Shown piece after piece: positions 8,514 to 18,056 of a stretch of 39,427 nucleotides of DNA. The first letter of the stretch is position 1; each line of letters opens with the position of its first letter. The position numbers were made by a program, and so were the translations under genes. Source of the DNA: Diplocarpon mali (lineage: Eukaryota; Ascomycota; Leotiomycetes; Helotiales; Drepanopezizaceae). The notes beneath the pieces were generated by a model. That model was not told where the DNA came from. It did not search any database and saw nothing but the letters and a program-made list of their open reading frames with translations. The stretch is from NCBI GenBank assembly GCA_024741835.1, contig JAENRP010000384.1:1-39427 (forward strand). The letters run 5' to 3'.

Positions 8514-9839
8514 ATGGCTGCAAGTTCAGGAACAGCCCCTAAACCGTGGGTGGAAACGCCACTTATTAGGTCCGCCTCCTTATCGCTCACAGCAGGCTGG
8601 TATTACTCCTCTCTCTTAGCTCCGTCGCCATCCAGCCAAGGACCCTCAGCTAACACCTCCAGCAATGTCTACCTCAAACTCGAAACACTCCAGCCCTCCG
8701 GATCCTTCAAGTCCCGTGGCATCGGCAATGCTCTACTCGCCTCAATTCTCTCGAAAGGCTCGTCCAAGTCCGTCCACTTCTACTGCTCATCCGGCGGTAA
8801 TGCAGGTCTCGCATGCGTCGCAGCGGCTACTACCCTCGAGTGCCGAGCGACAATCGTAGTACCGATGTCAGCGCCCCCGTTAATGATCGAGAAGCTCGAG
8901 AAGCTAGGTGCAGATGTACGGCGGAAAGGAACACATTGGGGGCAAGCCGACGCTTATCTAAGGGAAGAGTTACTCGCGAAAGATGAGAATGGGGTTTATG
9001 TCCCACCGTTCGATCACCCAGATATCTGGACCGGTCATGCGACTATGGTTGATGAGCTGGAAGCGCAGGTAGGTTCTGAGGGCTATGACGCAGTGGTTTG
9101 CAGTGTGGGAGGTGGAGGACTGTTCAGCGGGATTATGCAAGGCTTGGAGCAGCATGGCCACTTAAATGGTGGGAAAAGCAAGCCTATCAAAGTGCTCGCC
9201 GTGGAGACCAAAGGAGCAGATTCTCTGAACCTGAGCGTAACCAGCGGGAAACTGCTGGCTTTACCCGCTATCACGAGCATTGCTTTGAGTCTGGGGGCTA
9301 CGCAGGTTGCGCGAAAGGCATTCGAGTGGGGAATGCGTGAGGAAGTCACAAGTGTCGTGTTAAGCGACGCCGAAGCAGCGATGGCTTGCGTCAAATTCGC
9401 CGACGACGAGCGCATTCTCGTCGAAAGTTCCTGCGGTGTGAGCATAGCAACAGCATATACCGACACTCTCCACACAGCTCTATTCCCCTCGCTCTCTGCA
9501 ATCGAATTCGCTAAACTGAATATCGTCATTGTAGTCTGCGGCGGCTCAAACGTCAATTTACAGATTCTAGAAAGCTACAAGAAGAATTACAGCCATGACC
9601 CTGTGGTTCAGGAGAGATTCTACGGGAGGAGCAGAACACAAAGAGAGAGCCCTGCGGAGCCGAAAGTGCCGTTTATTCTGCATAATGAAAAGGAGCATAA
9701 GAGAGGTAATATGCTAGCTCCAGGACGGAACTTTGAAGGTGATCAGGTCATACCAAAACAAGCGATTGGGACTATGGAGCAAGGGGAGGTGGAAAGGCAA
9801 ATCGAAGAGTTTGGGAAGGTTGTGTTGACGAAAACGTGA
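8514..9839 (+). CDS. PLP-dependent L-serine/L-threonine dehydratase
   Basis: An uninterrupted 441-residue frame from the ATG at 8514; the frame extends upstream but has no earlier ATG. It belongs to the fold-type II PLP family, which deaminates L-serine to pyruvate and L-threonine to 2-oxobutanoate, normally in the cytosol. Diagnostic motifs are in order: PSGSFKSRG with the PLP-binding lysine at residue 66, the phosphate/substrate loop CSSGGNAGLA (91-100), the glycine-rich SVGGGGL (197-203) that cups the PLP phosphate, and CGGSNVNL near the normal C-terminus. Fungal members (Cha1p of yeast is the named relative) are usually about 330-380 residues. This one carries about 75 extra, mostly charged residues after that last motif, with no recognised domain. 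No intron is needed. Family assignment is firm; preference for serine over threonine cannot be read from sequence. Confidence 0.93.
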   Translation: MAASSGTAPKPWVETPLIRSASLSLTAGWYYSSLLAPSPSSQGPSANTSSNVYLKLETLQPSGSFKSRGIGNALLASILSKGSSKSVHFYCSSGGNAGLACVAAATTLECRATIVVPMSAPPLMIEKLEKLGADVRRKGTHWGQADAYLREELLAKDENGVYVPPFDHPDIWTGHATMVDELEAQVGSEGYDAVVCSVGGGGLFSGIMQGLEQHGHLNGGKSKPIKVLAVETKGADSLNLSVTSGKLLALPAITSIALSLGATQVARKAFEWGMREEVTSVVLSDAEAAMACVKFADDERILVESSCGVSIATAYTDTLHTALFPSLSAIEFAKLNIVIVVCGGSNVNLQILESYKKNYSHDPVVQERFYGRSRTQRESPAEPKVPFILHNEKEHKRGNMLAPGRNFEGDQVIPKQAIGTMEQGEVERQIEEFGKVVLTKT

Positions 9840-10236
9840 GGAAGGCGAGAGTATAGACAAAATTAGGGGGGGTTCAAATGGATGGTAGCACAGTTTACAG
9901 AAAAGTTTATGGTTGGTAATTCTTAGAATGAAATAACACAGATATATAAACCGATGTCTACGTTCCGCCTCGGCAGCCCATAATTAAAATTTCTCTCACC
10001 CCCGTGAACACTTAAAGGGCGGCCGACTTGGGAGGGGGGAGGTGGGGGAGGAGAAAAAAAGCAGCGGACTGAGATAATCAGACAGTCAGTAAAGCCTGCT
10101 AGCCTCCCCTTTTAATATCTATAGCAAACTTAGCTGGCGGCTTGGATGATTCATCGAGCTACAGCAATATTACCGCAAATCACCAAAGTGAGACTTGCCA
10201 TATGACCAAGCTTCTTTTTCTATGTTACAGGATAAA
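9840..10236. other. Intergenic, 3' flank of the dehydratase gene
   Basis: No gene seen. The stretch presumably contains the 3' untranslated region and polyadenylation region. A G/A-rich tract lies near 10020-10060. Confidence 0.5.
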
Positions 10237-10433
10237 TGGTGTGCAGAATGGGTGGAGTCTCCAGTTATTCTAGGGAGCCTCCACGTGACTATGCTTAGTC
10301 ATGGGAACCTCCTTTTTCTCCTTTGAAGACTCCTAAAGTACACAGAACAGAACACAATAAATCAATCATCTTCAACCTATTGAGCGAGCCTCCTGAGCGA
10401 CCCAATGAAGGCCCTCCAGCCGGCCGCACAACA
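10237..10433 (+). mobile_element. Solo LTR of the Copia-1 family
   Basis: These 197 bases are the reverse complement of the two 198-bp LTRs that bound Copia-1 (22756-22953 and 30130-30327), so here the LTR lies in its coding orientation on the plus strand. It starts TGGTGTGCAG and ends GCCGCACAACA. The flanks ATAAA (10232-10236) and ATAGA (10434-10438) agree at four of five bases, as expected for a slightly decayed target duplication. No internal element sequence is attached, so it is a solo LTR left by recombination. Unlike its AT-rich relatives it has normal base composition and keeps CpA and TpG dinucleotides. Confidence 0.88.
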
Positions 10434-10438
10434 ATAGA

Positions 10439-11244
10439 TGTAAGAGATATTGCCCGAGACTCTCCAGATCAGGCGTCACGCATATATACCCAGTGCTCAG
10501 CATAGAATAGGTGAGAGCTCTTGGGAAAACTGCTACCGGGAAGCGCCAGTTCCGGCAAACGACAGGAGGAATATAATCGGCGTGACACATTCATGTTAGG
10601 GCTGCAGACGGATCCATATGCTGGCCCGAGTCTCTAAATCCCCCTGTTGTGAGAGGCGTAGGAAGATGGCAATTCTGAAGTGTCGGTATCGACGGCTAAG
10701 ATGCTGCGTTGCTGTGTGACAGGGTGAGCGGGGCAGTTCTCGCTTAGGACGAGAAACAAAACACACCGGCCCGGGTCTGAGTTCGAGATTTCCTGAACTG
10801 AACGCGTCAGAGAGAGAAAAAGGATGAATGAAAATATGGCAGACTACTGCCAACGCTGGGAGTCGAGAATGAGCGCACAAGCATCTTGGTTCAAATATTG
10901 AAGGAGTTCGATTTCACGAACGTCAGCGTTGCTCTGATCTTGCCACGGACGGATGAATTAGCCAAATACAATTGGTACGGTGAGCTCCACCTGCCTCCGG
11001 GATGCTGCGAGGGCCTTGAATACCGAGTCCGGGTGCAGAATACTTCGCCGAGTTCGATGAACCCTAGGCAGGATCATCGCGAACGAGAAAAGACCGAGCA
11101 GCTGGTTGACCTGAAGATCGAGAACAACAATGGCCACGTTTATCCGCCACGTTTATCCGATGACAGTGCTCACTATTGGCCGACTGGTGGTTACTCAACC
11201 AGGCACCGGATTTGATTTCCACAGCAGATGGATTGTCATGATGG
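10439..11244. other. Intergenic, no firm gene
   Basis: An open plus-strand frame (10886-11215) lacks an ATG at its beginning and shows no recognisable domain. A repeated GTTTATCCG motif occurs near 11140-11160. It could be an upstream exon of the doubtful gene that follows, but I found no convincing splice pair. Confidence 0.35.
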
Positions 11245-12517
11245 ATGAAAAGAAATCATCCTGAGCACTCTATGCTTCCGATACCTGTGGAACGGATGTC
11301 AGACCGTGGCTATCTGGCGAGGTCATATCCTATAACGCAGATCATGACTTCGCATTCCGTGCTAAGGCGGACTGTCAGGATGGTCTACATTGGCAAATGG
11401 GACCAAGTAAGCTTCGCCACCGCTCGGGAACTGCCGGGCGTCAAAGTCGGATTTCCGACTAATGCATGGTCCACAACACCGATCCAAGTCGATAGCATCC
11501 GGGATGTGCGAACACCCATCCCTCCCTCCGCACAGAGTCGGATTCGCTCTGCCGATCTGAGTGGTATCGCTATTCCAAAGTACAAGAAATTCAATTTGTT
11601 CCGGCTCGTCAACTTGCAACGACATCGGGCGTTCCGTCCCGATTCCCAGGTGCTGAACGATGCAACTCTAGGACCTCTCGCTCCCGACGCCGCGCAGATG
11701 AGCATACTCGTAGTCAGATGCGAGGAGTGGAACTTGGCTGGGCCACGAAAGGATCTCGGTGACGCATCTGATGCAGAATCGTTGACAAGGAAGGAAAATT
11801 CGTTCTCAGGTGGTTGCGATCAAGTAAGCGGGATACTGGTCCAGAAAACATAACCTCACAGGACTGGTGCATATTTGGAATTTAGGTTTACCCCAAACAG
11901 CAACCAGCAAGCCACGTGATGCTGACGCGTGGTGGTATACGAAGGCTGCCCGTTACCCGGAAGCAGGTATCGATACGGGCGTGAGGGATCTTCCTTTTTT
12001 TTCTCAACCACAAATGCTTGACCCCAGCCACTGACACGGAGTTCAGCAAAACTACGGTGACGAGTCTCAGGGGAATCCAAATGCCGCCTTCGAATCGGGC
12101 ACGCCTAGGACGCCGATCCTGGCCGGCAGCGAAGCAGGCTATGCTGAGGATGGAGAGGGCATGGATGTCGATCAAGACATAGACGAACATCAAGATTATG
12201 GCGAAAAGCACGGCGATGGCCACGGAGAGGACTATGATGAAGAGTGCGGCAGTGGGTATGGACAGTGGGATGAAGATTATGGCAGAAACCATGGGGGTGG
12301 TGACGACGAGATGAGAGATGTCTATGCTGGGCATAAGGGCTCGGGTACATACAGCAGTGACAGAGGCATTTTCAGTCACTCCATCGAAATCACATGCACA
12401 TCAGCTCATGTAACGAATCAATGCTGTGAAAGACCAATCATAATTCGTAGCTCATGTACTTCCGGAATCCCGCCTGGCAGGGTTGCCGGTTTCTTCCACC
12501 ATGACATTCGAAGATGA
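11245..12517 (+). CDS. Possible two-exon hypothetical protein with acidic, His/Gly-rich C-terminal half
   Basis: Exon 1 would run from ATG 11245 to 11823. The candidate intron 11824-12046 has donor GTAAGC, branch-like CACTGAC, a T-rich tract and acceptor TTCAG. Exon 2 would be 12047-12517. Splicing keeps phase and gives about 349 residues. Exon 2 opens with a polar stretch (QNYGDESQGNPNAAF) and then a strongly acidic, His- and Gly-rich region around 12160-12330 (DVDQDIDEH, GEKHGDGHGEDYDEE). I recognise no domain or family, and the last 50 residues look less gene-like. The opposite strand is open over exon 2 with a very hydrophobic product, which I take as a shadow of the acidic codons. This is a prediction from splice signals and open frame only. 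Confidence 0.3.
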
Positions 12518-12898
12518 TGCGCCAACTGGGGAAACAGCACCACCAACCGAGTTTTTGTGTATCCATCCATTTGTTTCCTGGGCTGGCCCTGAGGCCCACT
12601 ATCTCTATCCTATCACCCCGGAAAGTACCCACAAACAGACCCCCACGCTTCAAAGCAAACCCGAAGTCCGAAGAAAAGAGCAAAACGTCCATGGTAAAAG
12701 CAACCATGCAAGCAGGTACATATCTACTTTTTAGGTGCGTGTGAAGAGAAGAAATAGAACAGCGTAGCTGTGAGAAGAAAAGGAGAAACAGGTCTGTTTT
12801 TATGATATCATGAGTGCTTCCGAGTACCTCATATCCAGATTTCAGCCCGGTGAAAGGGTCTGGTAACAAGACGAGAAGCAGAAGATGCGAGCCAGATT
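12518..12898. other. Intergenic between convergent genes
   Basis: No gene is supported. It probably carries the 3' untranslated region of the minus-strand DUF1996-WSC gene that ends at 12899. Confidence 0.5.
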
Positions 12899-14671
12899 CT
12901 AAGAGGCGTGGTTGTGCAGATGGCGGCGCAGATGCCGAGACTTCTTGGCCCCAGCCTCAGAAGAGTAGATGCTCAGAAGCATGCTACCTCCGCAGGTCTC
13001 CTTGGGATCACCTTCACAGGCCATGTTGCACTGATCGTTGGCAACCTTTGCAGCGTTGGCGAGTTCGTTACCGCAGAAGCATTGACCCCCATACTGGGTG
13101 CCGGCTATGCTGAAACCCTTGGAGTCGCAATAGGCTACGCAATTCGTATTGGAGACCTCGTTTTGGCCGACGTTGGCGAACTTGATGCCGGAGAGAACGC
13201 GCTCCTTGGTATCGGCGTAGCAGCCGTTATAGGACCATCCTTCGGCAACTTTCGAGGTTGGGGTTGGGCCAGGATCGGTGACGGTGGTCCAAACAACAGA
13301 GCTTGTTGTATAGTATGAGGTCATCAAAGTCGCGGGAGGGGGAGGGGCAGCAGCATAAGTCACGGGCTCACCTGTCGGAGTCGACACTGGCTTGGTGGGA
13401 GCGGCTGCAAGTGAGCTGTATGCTGACTGAACAAAAGCGTCGATCTTGGTGGTAGGCGCGTGGGTAGAGACAGCAGCGGCCGACACGGATGGATCAACTG
13501 GTAAGACTGGAGCAGGCACCGGTGCAGCGACATTTCCGCCCCATGTACCGACAGAAATACCCCCGGGGAGCTTGTTCAAGGTACCAGTGATGGTTTCCAG
13601 AATAGGACTATCAATGTTGCAAGATGTTGAGGGGTCATTCAGCCCGCCGATGAGCCCAGGGCACTTGTCCATACCAGAGCTACCGGCATTGCAGTTGTCG
13701 ATGATTTGTTGAAGAGTCTCCGGGTCCCAGCCGTTGACGAAGTCGGCATGAAGACTGTAACCAGTTGGGTCACCGTTTGCAAGAACGAATGGCTGCTTTC
13801 CTTGACCTTGAGCCCAGCGGTCTTGGAATTTGGGGGTGTTCCAGTAGACCTCGTAAAACATGTGTGGAACATGAGTCCAGCCTTCAGGACATTTACCATT
13901 GGTGGGGTAGTCCATGTTCTCCTTGTAGTTTTGAACGCCCTTGCTAGGATTGTAACAGGAGGGAAGGTGGATGTCAGCACGGAGGGGAGAGGCGTAGCCA
14001 TCGCAGTTCTGATCTGGGAAACCGACACCTGATCCAGCGTTGCCTGGGTCCTGGATACCGACACCGTGAAGACCATCTGAGTCCTTAGGGTACAAGGGAG
14101 AGTTCTCGTTGGTTCGAGGGCAGGTCCATTGAGCGGGTTGGATGACGCCGCCGGAGTGGTCAATAATCTGCTCTCCGCCGGAGACAGGAGGGCTACGTTG
14201 AGATGTGTTGCCGGTGAAGATACGGAGTCCCTCGGGGAAGGCCTGAATCTTATCGGTGGTAGCATCAAAGCTGTACCAGGTTAGCAGAGATCGACGTGGC
14301 ACGAGTGACTTTACTTACAAATAGTAGACATTCATGTAGAACATCTCAACCGGCTCAAGCAACTGTGTAACAGGGTCCTGGAAGTAGAGCTTAGGAGTCC
14401 AGTAGTTGCTCTTGTCGTTCTTGACACGCGACGAAGTACAGGTTGACTTGAGGGACTGGTCATCGGTCATGGAGACGCCGAACGCATTTCCACCTTGGAT
14501 GGTGTGGACATGGCTCGCGGCGACACCAGGACTAACAATGGGATCCATGCGGCCCTCAACCAGCGCGCCCTTGCCATAGAAATGGTTGACTGCAAAGGTG
14601 CGCTCATCTGGGGAGTATGCAGAAGCAGTCGCAGCGCAAACCGCCAAGACAGTGGCCTTTGTGAAGAGCAT
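12899..14671 (-). CDS. Secreted DUF1996 and WSC domain protein (two exons)
   Basis: Exon 1 is 14671-14319 and exon 2 is 14270-12899, 574 residues in all. The 48-base intron (14318-14271) has donor GTAAGT, branch CTAAC and acceptor TACAG, and joins the codons for NVYYF and FDATTD in phase. The ATG at 14671 gives a classical signal peptide (residues 1-18, ending TASA). A DUF1996 domain fills about 35-300 (SHVHTIQGGNAF, YWTPKLYF, HMFYEVYW, HADFVNGW). A Pro/Ala/Thr-rich linker (about 360-455) follows, then a WSC domain (about 461-554; GWSYNGCYADT, GTQYGGQCFCGN, CNMACEGDPKETCGG) with the expected cysteines, and a short basic tail. WSC domains bind wall-type glucans in some proteins; the function of DUF1996 is unknown. 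A secreted, possibly cell-wall-associated protein is the reasonable reading. No membrane anchor is seen, so it is not a Wsc-type stress sensor. Confidence 0.92.
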
Positions 14672-15195
14672 ATTGTAAGTATTGGTGATGTGAAAGAGCT
14701 GGTATACGCGAGGTAGTCCAAGTTGGGTACCGAAGAGGAGAGTATTGCCAGGAGTACTGAACCACTGCTGCGGATGTATGATGACTGAAGAGCCGTCGAA
14801 GCTGGAATGATTCACAGGAGATGATCGAAAAAGGTACGCGCTTGTCTTTGACTTGAACTGGCGTAGAAGGAATGGAATTGTCTGGATCAACAGACAAAGA
14901 AGGAAGAAGTAGCTGAAACTATCAAGGAGTGTGAAGTACCGTAGGGTAGTGCTTGCAAACGAACGAACGCGTCAAGTGTGGTGAAGTGAGGAGAAAAGAG
15001 AATGGTGGTAGGAAGGGAAGAAGTTATAAGAAGAGATGGGAGTTGAGTGGGGATAGTAGCGTGGGCGGCAGGTCGATTTACTTCGCTTGCTAGCGGCGCT
15101 AAGAAGAGGCACCACTCTTCCGGGGCTTCTGGACTTGGGACTCCGGACACTGCTCTCGACTTTAGCTCTGCTTTGAAAACAAGATCAAAGGAAGG
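14672..15195 (-). promoter_or_regulatory. Upstream region of the DUF1996-WSC gene
   Basis: Non-coding stretch before the minus-strand gene starting at 14671. The pyrimidine/purine asymmetry around 14880-15050 fits a fungal promoter and leader. No specific factor site can be assigned. Confidence 0.4.
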
Positions 15196-15217
15196 TATAT
15201 ATATATATGTGTGTGTT
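15196..15217. repeat. (TA)n(TG)n microsatellite
   Basis: Seven TA units followed by four GT units, upstream of the DUF1996-WSC gene. Confidence 0.9.
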
Positions 15218-17749
15218 TCGGAGCATTGGTGACAGTTCGGCTGGATCGACGCAGCGTTCTCGGAGACGGGGGGCTCCACCACCAAGGAGGCATTTTCGAG
15301 GATCAATCAGGGGAGCTACACCAAAGACCAAAGATGGGACGAGCAGCAGGTGATGGAGCTCGAGATCACCGCCAGGACAGACACATCCTTGCAGCCAGAA
15401 TGGAAGAAACAAACCACGGGACGATGGGCAGGGCAAATCTGTGCAAGGCGCACCAGCCGACAGCCGCTACCACAGTCCTGTACTGTTTACTATATTGACA
15501 GCCACACTCGCCAGGGGGACGACGAACTTCTGATGGAGATGTCGTCCGGCGGCAGCAAGGTCGGTTGGATCGCTGTTTCGAGCTGCCATCCGAACCACTC
15601 AGGCTTCTGGAAAACGGCAAGGTACCGCACCTTGCTCGCTGGGGGCGTTTTTTCTCCGGTTTGAATTGTCAACACAATATCACCAACTTCCCGTCGTCCA
15701 GGCCGCGTTTCAGGGGTGCAGACGCCCAATGCATACACAACCACAGCTTGGATACCGGTTCCCTCAACATCACCCGCACGGGCTGAGCAGCATGGAGTGG
15801 AGATTTGCCTGGGCCCGACCCTCCCAGACGGTGAAACGAACCGGCCCCTTCACGTCAGTGGGCAAAAAGCCCCAGTCGGCAGTGGTGACATGATCGCGAT
15901 CGTCAGACAGAAGCTTGAATATTTTGTTAGCTTCGGTTCTGCGGAACATCAAAGCTTGACTTTGCTCCCCGGAATCATGTTGCAGACCGATCATCAGCAT
16001 CGCCGTCGCGGCCATACCTCTGTTCTTTACAGCAGCAATGCCAGCAAACAGCTGCACCGCACAGGAGACATCCGTCCGATGCAGCACACGGCATACCGCA
16101 CCGCACCGCACCCTACCATACCACACAACGGTCTGCAGACGGTGATTATCTAGCTGTCTCCGACCTCCCGGCATGCATTGTACGCATCTTCGCCTGCACT
16201 GCGACGCTGGATACGCGGTGCTCATGAACTACAGATGCATGGGTAATTCTACCAGCAGTCGGTCCTCCAATTACCCCCAAAAGATGCCCAATAACATCTC
16301 CTCGCCCATGCAAAGCTTCTACTTGCAGCCGAGCATTTTGGCCCCTTCTCTGAATTTCCTGGAAGCTGGGAAGATCAATTTTCCTTGGGAGGGTTGACTT
16401 CCTGAATGATTTATTTTGTTTCCACGTATCATTTCTGGCCCTTTCAGACCGACTACTCCAAACCGAGGGATGGGAGATTGACGTCTGAGGGTCTAATTCG
16501 GAGGAGTCCAAGCTGAACGGGCAATTTACCGGGAATCTTGCAGAATTCTTCAGTCACCTCCTTCTTTCACATTTTCTCTCCGGGTTTTATCCGCTCCCCT
16601 AGGCCCCAGCCGTAGAGAAAAACAGCAAAATCCCTCCAGCAACTCCAGCAACTCCATGAAACGAGGCTCAAAAGCACGCCAAAATGGACGAAGCTCACCT
16701 GATCAAGGTGCATACGCTTTGTACCTGTGTCCGCTTCGAGCTTCTCCTCTCGATCAACGCCGCCCGAGTCCTGCCACCATTCGCCCCAACTCTTGGGGAC
16801 GGGACGGGTGTTCCTGGCACCTTGCCCGTAAACGCCTAGATATCTCAGTCCATCAAAGCTCTGGGGCCACTTTAGGCTTCAGCTGCCCCGGCTGCCCCTG
16901 GGCATCCAGCCGCAGCCACGAGGCTAAAAAGGTGGAACGAATATCCCCTAACCAGAGCTTGGATAGGGCGACGGGCTGCGTATTGACGGTCCTACGGCTG
17001 TTACCCAGCTGTGGGGGAGCACGAGGACAAGGAGAGAGACAGTTTGCTCCGAGACTGCGTAGAGCGCGTACAGAGGTAGAGAAGTCTGCAGCGCACATGA
17101 ACTCACTGTACAGAGAAGTCGAGATAACAGCGGCTATTGGCCCTCCCCAACAAGCTTTCGGACCGCGAAAATCCCTGTGGACGGCAGAGTGACAGAAGGC
17201 TGCCATCGCTAGAGGGGGATTTACACAAGGTTGACCTCAACTAGCAATCCAGACCCCCCGATCAACAAAACTAAAACCGACAGGTCACTCCTCTTCTCTC
17301 TCGTTTTTGAAAAGCCGCCCAGAAAACGCCCCAGCGCCACCAAGCGGGATCCCACCCGAGACTGCGAATCCGGGTTCGCGTGTCGTCCGTTACGCAGAAG
17401 CTCATGAATCCGTCACATATCTCATTCTACGGCACCGGCATGTCACAGGCAACAAACAGCACGACACCTCTAGTCGAGGGAACCGGACGCCACTGTACTG
17501 CGGATGAAACAACACGGCTCTCTACGCACCTCGTTCACTGGTAGGAATCATTTGCATCTCAGATCTTGTCTTGAGATACGACGACAGAGGGGCTCCTCGG
17601 CCAACGATAGGTAAGGATGGGGTAGGCGTACAGCGAGACGCCGTGTGGAAAGGAGGGCGGTTACTGGGTGGGGATCAACATGCCGTCTACCAAGTACCTG
17701 TTACTTTGAAATCATTCCCACGGGTCAACACGCGTACGTGCTATATGAC
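15218..17749. other. 2.5 kb intergenic stretch, no gene supported
   Basis: Base composition is normal, not RIP-like. Several open frames of 70-180 residues exist on both strands (the longest starts at ATG 16656, 178 residues), but none shows a domain, signal peptide or membrane segment, and overlapping frames look equally plausible. A CCGCA/CCATA pentanucleotide run lies near 16090-16125 and CTCCAGCAA repeats lie near 16633-16655. The right boundary is sharp: AT-rich retrotransposon sequence begins at 17750. Confidence 0.5.
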
Positions 17750-17900
17750 TGTTAGAAATATACAAGGTACGGAGATTACCGCACGGAACGGAGGCTAAGG
17801 CTTAGTAAGCCTACGTAAGCCTACCTTGTATATATACTACTTCAGCTCTCTAGTACTAGAATCTACACCTTTCGATTCTATTATAGTAGCAATTCCTAGA
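17750..17900 (+). repeat. 5' LTR of Copia-3 (right end approximate)
   Basis: The LTR starts TGTTAGAAAT at 17750 and contains a TATA-like TTGTATATATAC near 17826-17837. Its partner is not in the window, so the right end cannot be fixed; a CA dinucleotide near 17890-17892 is one candidate. The leader to the gag ATG at 18057 is AT-rich. Confidence 0.6.
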
Positions 17901-18056
17901 ATCGATTAACTTAATCAATCTCTTTAATTTTGAACCTGCTTCTTAGTAAAACACAATTATATAATACCTCTTTATATACCCTTATACATATATACCTTTT
18001 TCCCCTTTTTACCCCTATTTTTCACCCCTTCTTTTAATAACCCCAATTTAATAAAA

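Noticed and set aside
11888..12379. Hydrophobic minus-strand frame that looks like a membrane protein
   Set aside because: It is the antisense of an Asp/Glu/His-rich stretch, which gives Ile/Val/Leu-type codons on the other strand. No intron or start context supports it.
13639..14268. Alternative frames inside the DUF1996-WSC gene
   Set aside because: Shadows of a gene that is well supported by domains, signal peptide and splice sites.
16656..17192. A 178-residue plus-strand frame with ATG
   Set aside because: No domain or family feature, biased Arg/Ser/Pro composition, and an overlapping minus-strand frame of similar quality.
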